Positions 40,604 through 42,001 of a DNA stretch of 42,001 nucleotides are shown here, piece by piece (position 1 is the stretch's first letter; every line of letters starts with the position of its first letter). The DNA is from Actinomycetes bacterium (GTDB lineage: Bacteria > Actinomycetota > Aquicultoria > CAJVYJ01 > JAUVQD01). A program made the position numbers and the translations under genes. The notes beneath the pieces are model-generated. The model saw only the letters and a program-made list of their open reading frames with translations. It did not search any database and was not told the DNA's origin. The stretch lies in NCBI GenBank assembly GCA_030610765.1, contig JAUWRD010000004.1, forward strand, positions 1 through 42,001. The letters run 5' to 3'.

Positions 40604-42001
40604 ATGAATAAGATAATTAACATTTCAATATATTTTGCGGCAATTGCCGGCTTGGCGGGTCTGGCGGTAAGCTATTGGCTAATGAGACAAAAGGCCAACC
40701 GACGCAGCAAGCAGCTAAAAGAAGCTGGTCAAAAGCTTGCTGAAGCTGATGATTCTTATGATAAATTGCTGGCGGAAATGAATGACGGAGTTGTCATCGT
40801 TGATCATGCCGGCAAGATAATCAAGGCTAATAATGCGTTCGTCGGGCTGCTCGGACCAGCAGAAGGGGAGCTGTCCGGTCATTTTCTACCTGACTTGGCT
40901 CCGCCGACCGAAAAAAAACGTATGGTTGAACTTGTCGCGCGAACCTTGGAAGAAGGAAGAATCACTGTCGACGACCTGATGCTCAATAATGACGAGGGTG
41001 ACTCATTCTGGTTTGACGCCAAAGCGAGTACATTAAGCAATCAGGATGACACCCATGTTCAGGTTGTCCTGAAAGATATTACAGAGAGAAAACGGCAGTA
41101 TATATTGACGGAAAAAGAAATATCCTTTCTTCACGAATTAAGCCGGACCTTGCCCTTGACGCAAGACTTTGATCAGATGCTCGACCGTATCCTTGGACTG
41201 CTATGTGAAACTCTACCATTCCATGGATTTGCCTTGATATTGGCTGAGCCCGATGACGCTATAGCCACAATCTGCGTTAGCGATAAGGTGGAAGAAGGTT
41301 TTTTAGCTGATATTCAAGGGTGTGTTACGGATGTTATCTCCGAACTTGGTGGAAACATTGATCCGTCGTCGGTTGAATACATTATCGAGCGTAAGACCAA
41401 CATTGAAACGGCTCGATCGCAAAGCGTGGGCTCGCAGATATTATTGCCCTTAGCGGTCGTCAATGGCATTGCCGGTCTTTTTAGCTCAGAAGAAAGTGCC
41501 TTTAAGAAAGAGGATTTGTCACTATTTTCAACCATGGTGAGCGGAATATCCTCACTGTACATAGCCTATAAGTCTTATCAGAAGGTCCAGGCGCTTTCAG
41601 AGACGGATTCTTTAACCGGGCTCGCTAACAGGCGAAAATTCTTTGCGGAGCTGCACCGCGAAATTGAACGAGTTAGCCGGTATGATTCTCCGCTGACATT
41701 GATAATGCTTGATATCGATCATTTTAAAAAAATAAACGATTCCTATGGTCATCAGATGGGCGATGAAGTCTTAAGGACGCTCTCAGAAATACTGCTTGAA
41801 AATACGCGCAAAACCGATATTGTTGCTCGCTATGGAGGCGAGGAATTCATTATCATGCTTACCGAGACGGCGCTGGAAGGGGCTTCAGGAGTTGCGAACC
41901 GCATCAAGACAGCGATCGAAAAAGCGACTGTTTTAGGCGCCGGCATTGATGTTAAGTTTACCGCTAGTCTTGGCCTGACCGCCTATCAGCTTCAAGCTAC
42001 G
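40604..42001 (+). CDS. membrane PAS-GAF diguanylate cyclase (3' partial)
   Basis: The frame runs from ATG 40604 to the window end (466 codons, no stop), 10 bp after the previous gene with GAGG upstream. One N-terminal transmembrane helix (about 5-28) and a short coiled coil precede a PAS domain (about 55-165, MNDGVVIVDHAGKIIKANNAFVGLLG to VVLKDITERKRQY), a GAF-like domain (about 180-325) and a GGDEF domain starting ETDSLTGLANRRKFF. It has LDIDHFKKINDSYGH, the active-site GGEEF and, five residues before it, an intact RKTD (RxxD) inhibitory site. It should make c-di-GMP from two GTP with product inhibition. It is the likely output of the chemosensory operon. The C-terminus lies outside the window. 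Confidence 0.93.
   Translation, partial: MNKIINISIYFAAIAGLAGLAVSYWLMRQKANRRSKQLKEAGQKLAEADDSYDKLLAEMNDGVVIVDHAGKIIKANNAFVGLLGPAEGELSGHFLPDLAPPTEKKRMVELVARTLEEGRITVDDLMLNNDEGDSFWFDAKASTLSNQDDTHVQVVLKDITERKRQYILTEKEISFLHELSRTLPLTQDFDQMLDRILGLLCETLPFHGFALILAEPDDAIATICVSDKVEEGFLADIQGCVTDVISELGGNIDPSSVEYIIERKTNIETARSQSVGSQILLPLAVVNGIAGLFSSEESAFKKEDLSLFSTMVSGISSLYIAYKSYQKVQALSETDSLTGLANRRKFFAELHREIERVSRYDSPLTLIMLDIDHFKKINDSYGHQMGDEVLRTLSEILLENTRKTDIVARYGGEEFIIMLTETALEGASGVANRIKTAIEKATVLGAGIDVKFTASLGLTAYQLQAT

Overview
The window looks like chromosomal DNA of a moderate-GC, Gram-positive-type bacterium. My best guess is a deep-branching Actinomycetota lineage. The strongest pointers are a cell-wall and division block in the order Ser/Thr kinase, fhaA, fhaB, PP2C phosphatase, rodA/ftsW, PBP, pknB with PASTA repeats (the mycobacterial fhaA-pknB cluster), a class E sortase with an adjacent sorting-signal protein, a stand-alone LigD-type phosphoesterase, and two starts that look leaderless. 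The class-level placement is inference. I see no tRNA, rRNA, CRISPR array, insertion sequence or phage module.

Layout. 1-2051: a 5'-truncated LigD 3'-phosphoesterase domain, a 58-aa orphan small ORF on the minus strand, and a secreted SpoIID/LytB-domain protein. 2118-8041: polA (+) facing the minus-strand set thrS-infC-rpmI-rplT, with an attenuator-like terminator ahead of infC. 8143-9687: a membrane histidine-kinase homologue whose H-box histidine is replaced by Glu. It diverges from a three-gene split glutamate synthase (9944-15045): class II amidotransferase, ferredoxin-FMN synthase, and a GXGXG-GltD-ferredoxin fusion. 15112-19022: a triple-GAF SpoIIE phosphatase and a GT4 glycosyltransferase. 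19093-27376: the kinase/FHA/phosphatase/RodA/PBP/PknB block. 27404-29028: small membrane proteins, a convergent hypothetical and a membrane-anchored cyclophilin. 29168-31279: a sortase E-TPR fusion facing a small c-type cytochrome that ends in a sortase-type sorting signal. 31522 to the window end: one long chemosensory operon.

How the genes work together. The last 10.5 kb (CheW, CheR-TPR, CheW, MCP, CheA-REC, CheB, REC-GAF, unknown, PAS-GAF-GGDEF) has nearly the composition of the proteobacterial Wsp system. It is preceded by a sigma-28/sigma-D-like promoter and ends in a diguanylate cyclase with intact GGEEF and RxxD motifs, so it probably controls c-di-GMP rather than, or as well as, a flagellar motor. 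The sortase/cytochrome pair suggests a haem protein covalently fixed to the cell wall. The kinase/FHA/PBP block would couple phosphorylation to peptidoglycan synthesis. The most unusual items are the Wsp-like operon, the cytochrome with a sorting signal beside a sortase-TPR fusion, the His-less kinase, and a small hairpin between the pknB Shine-Dalgarno and its AUG.
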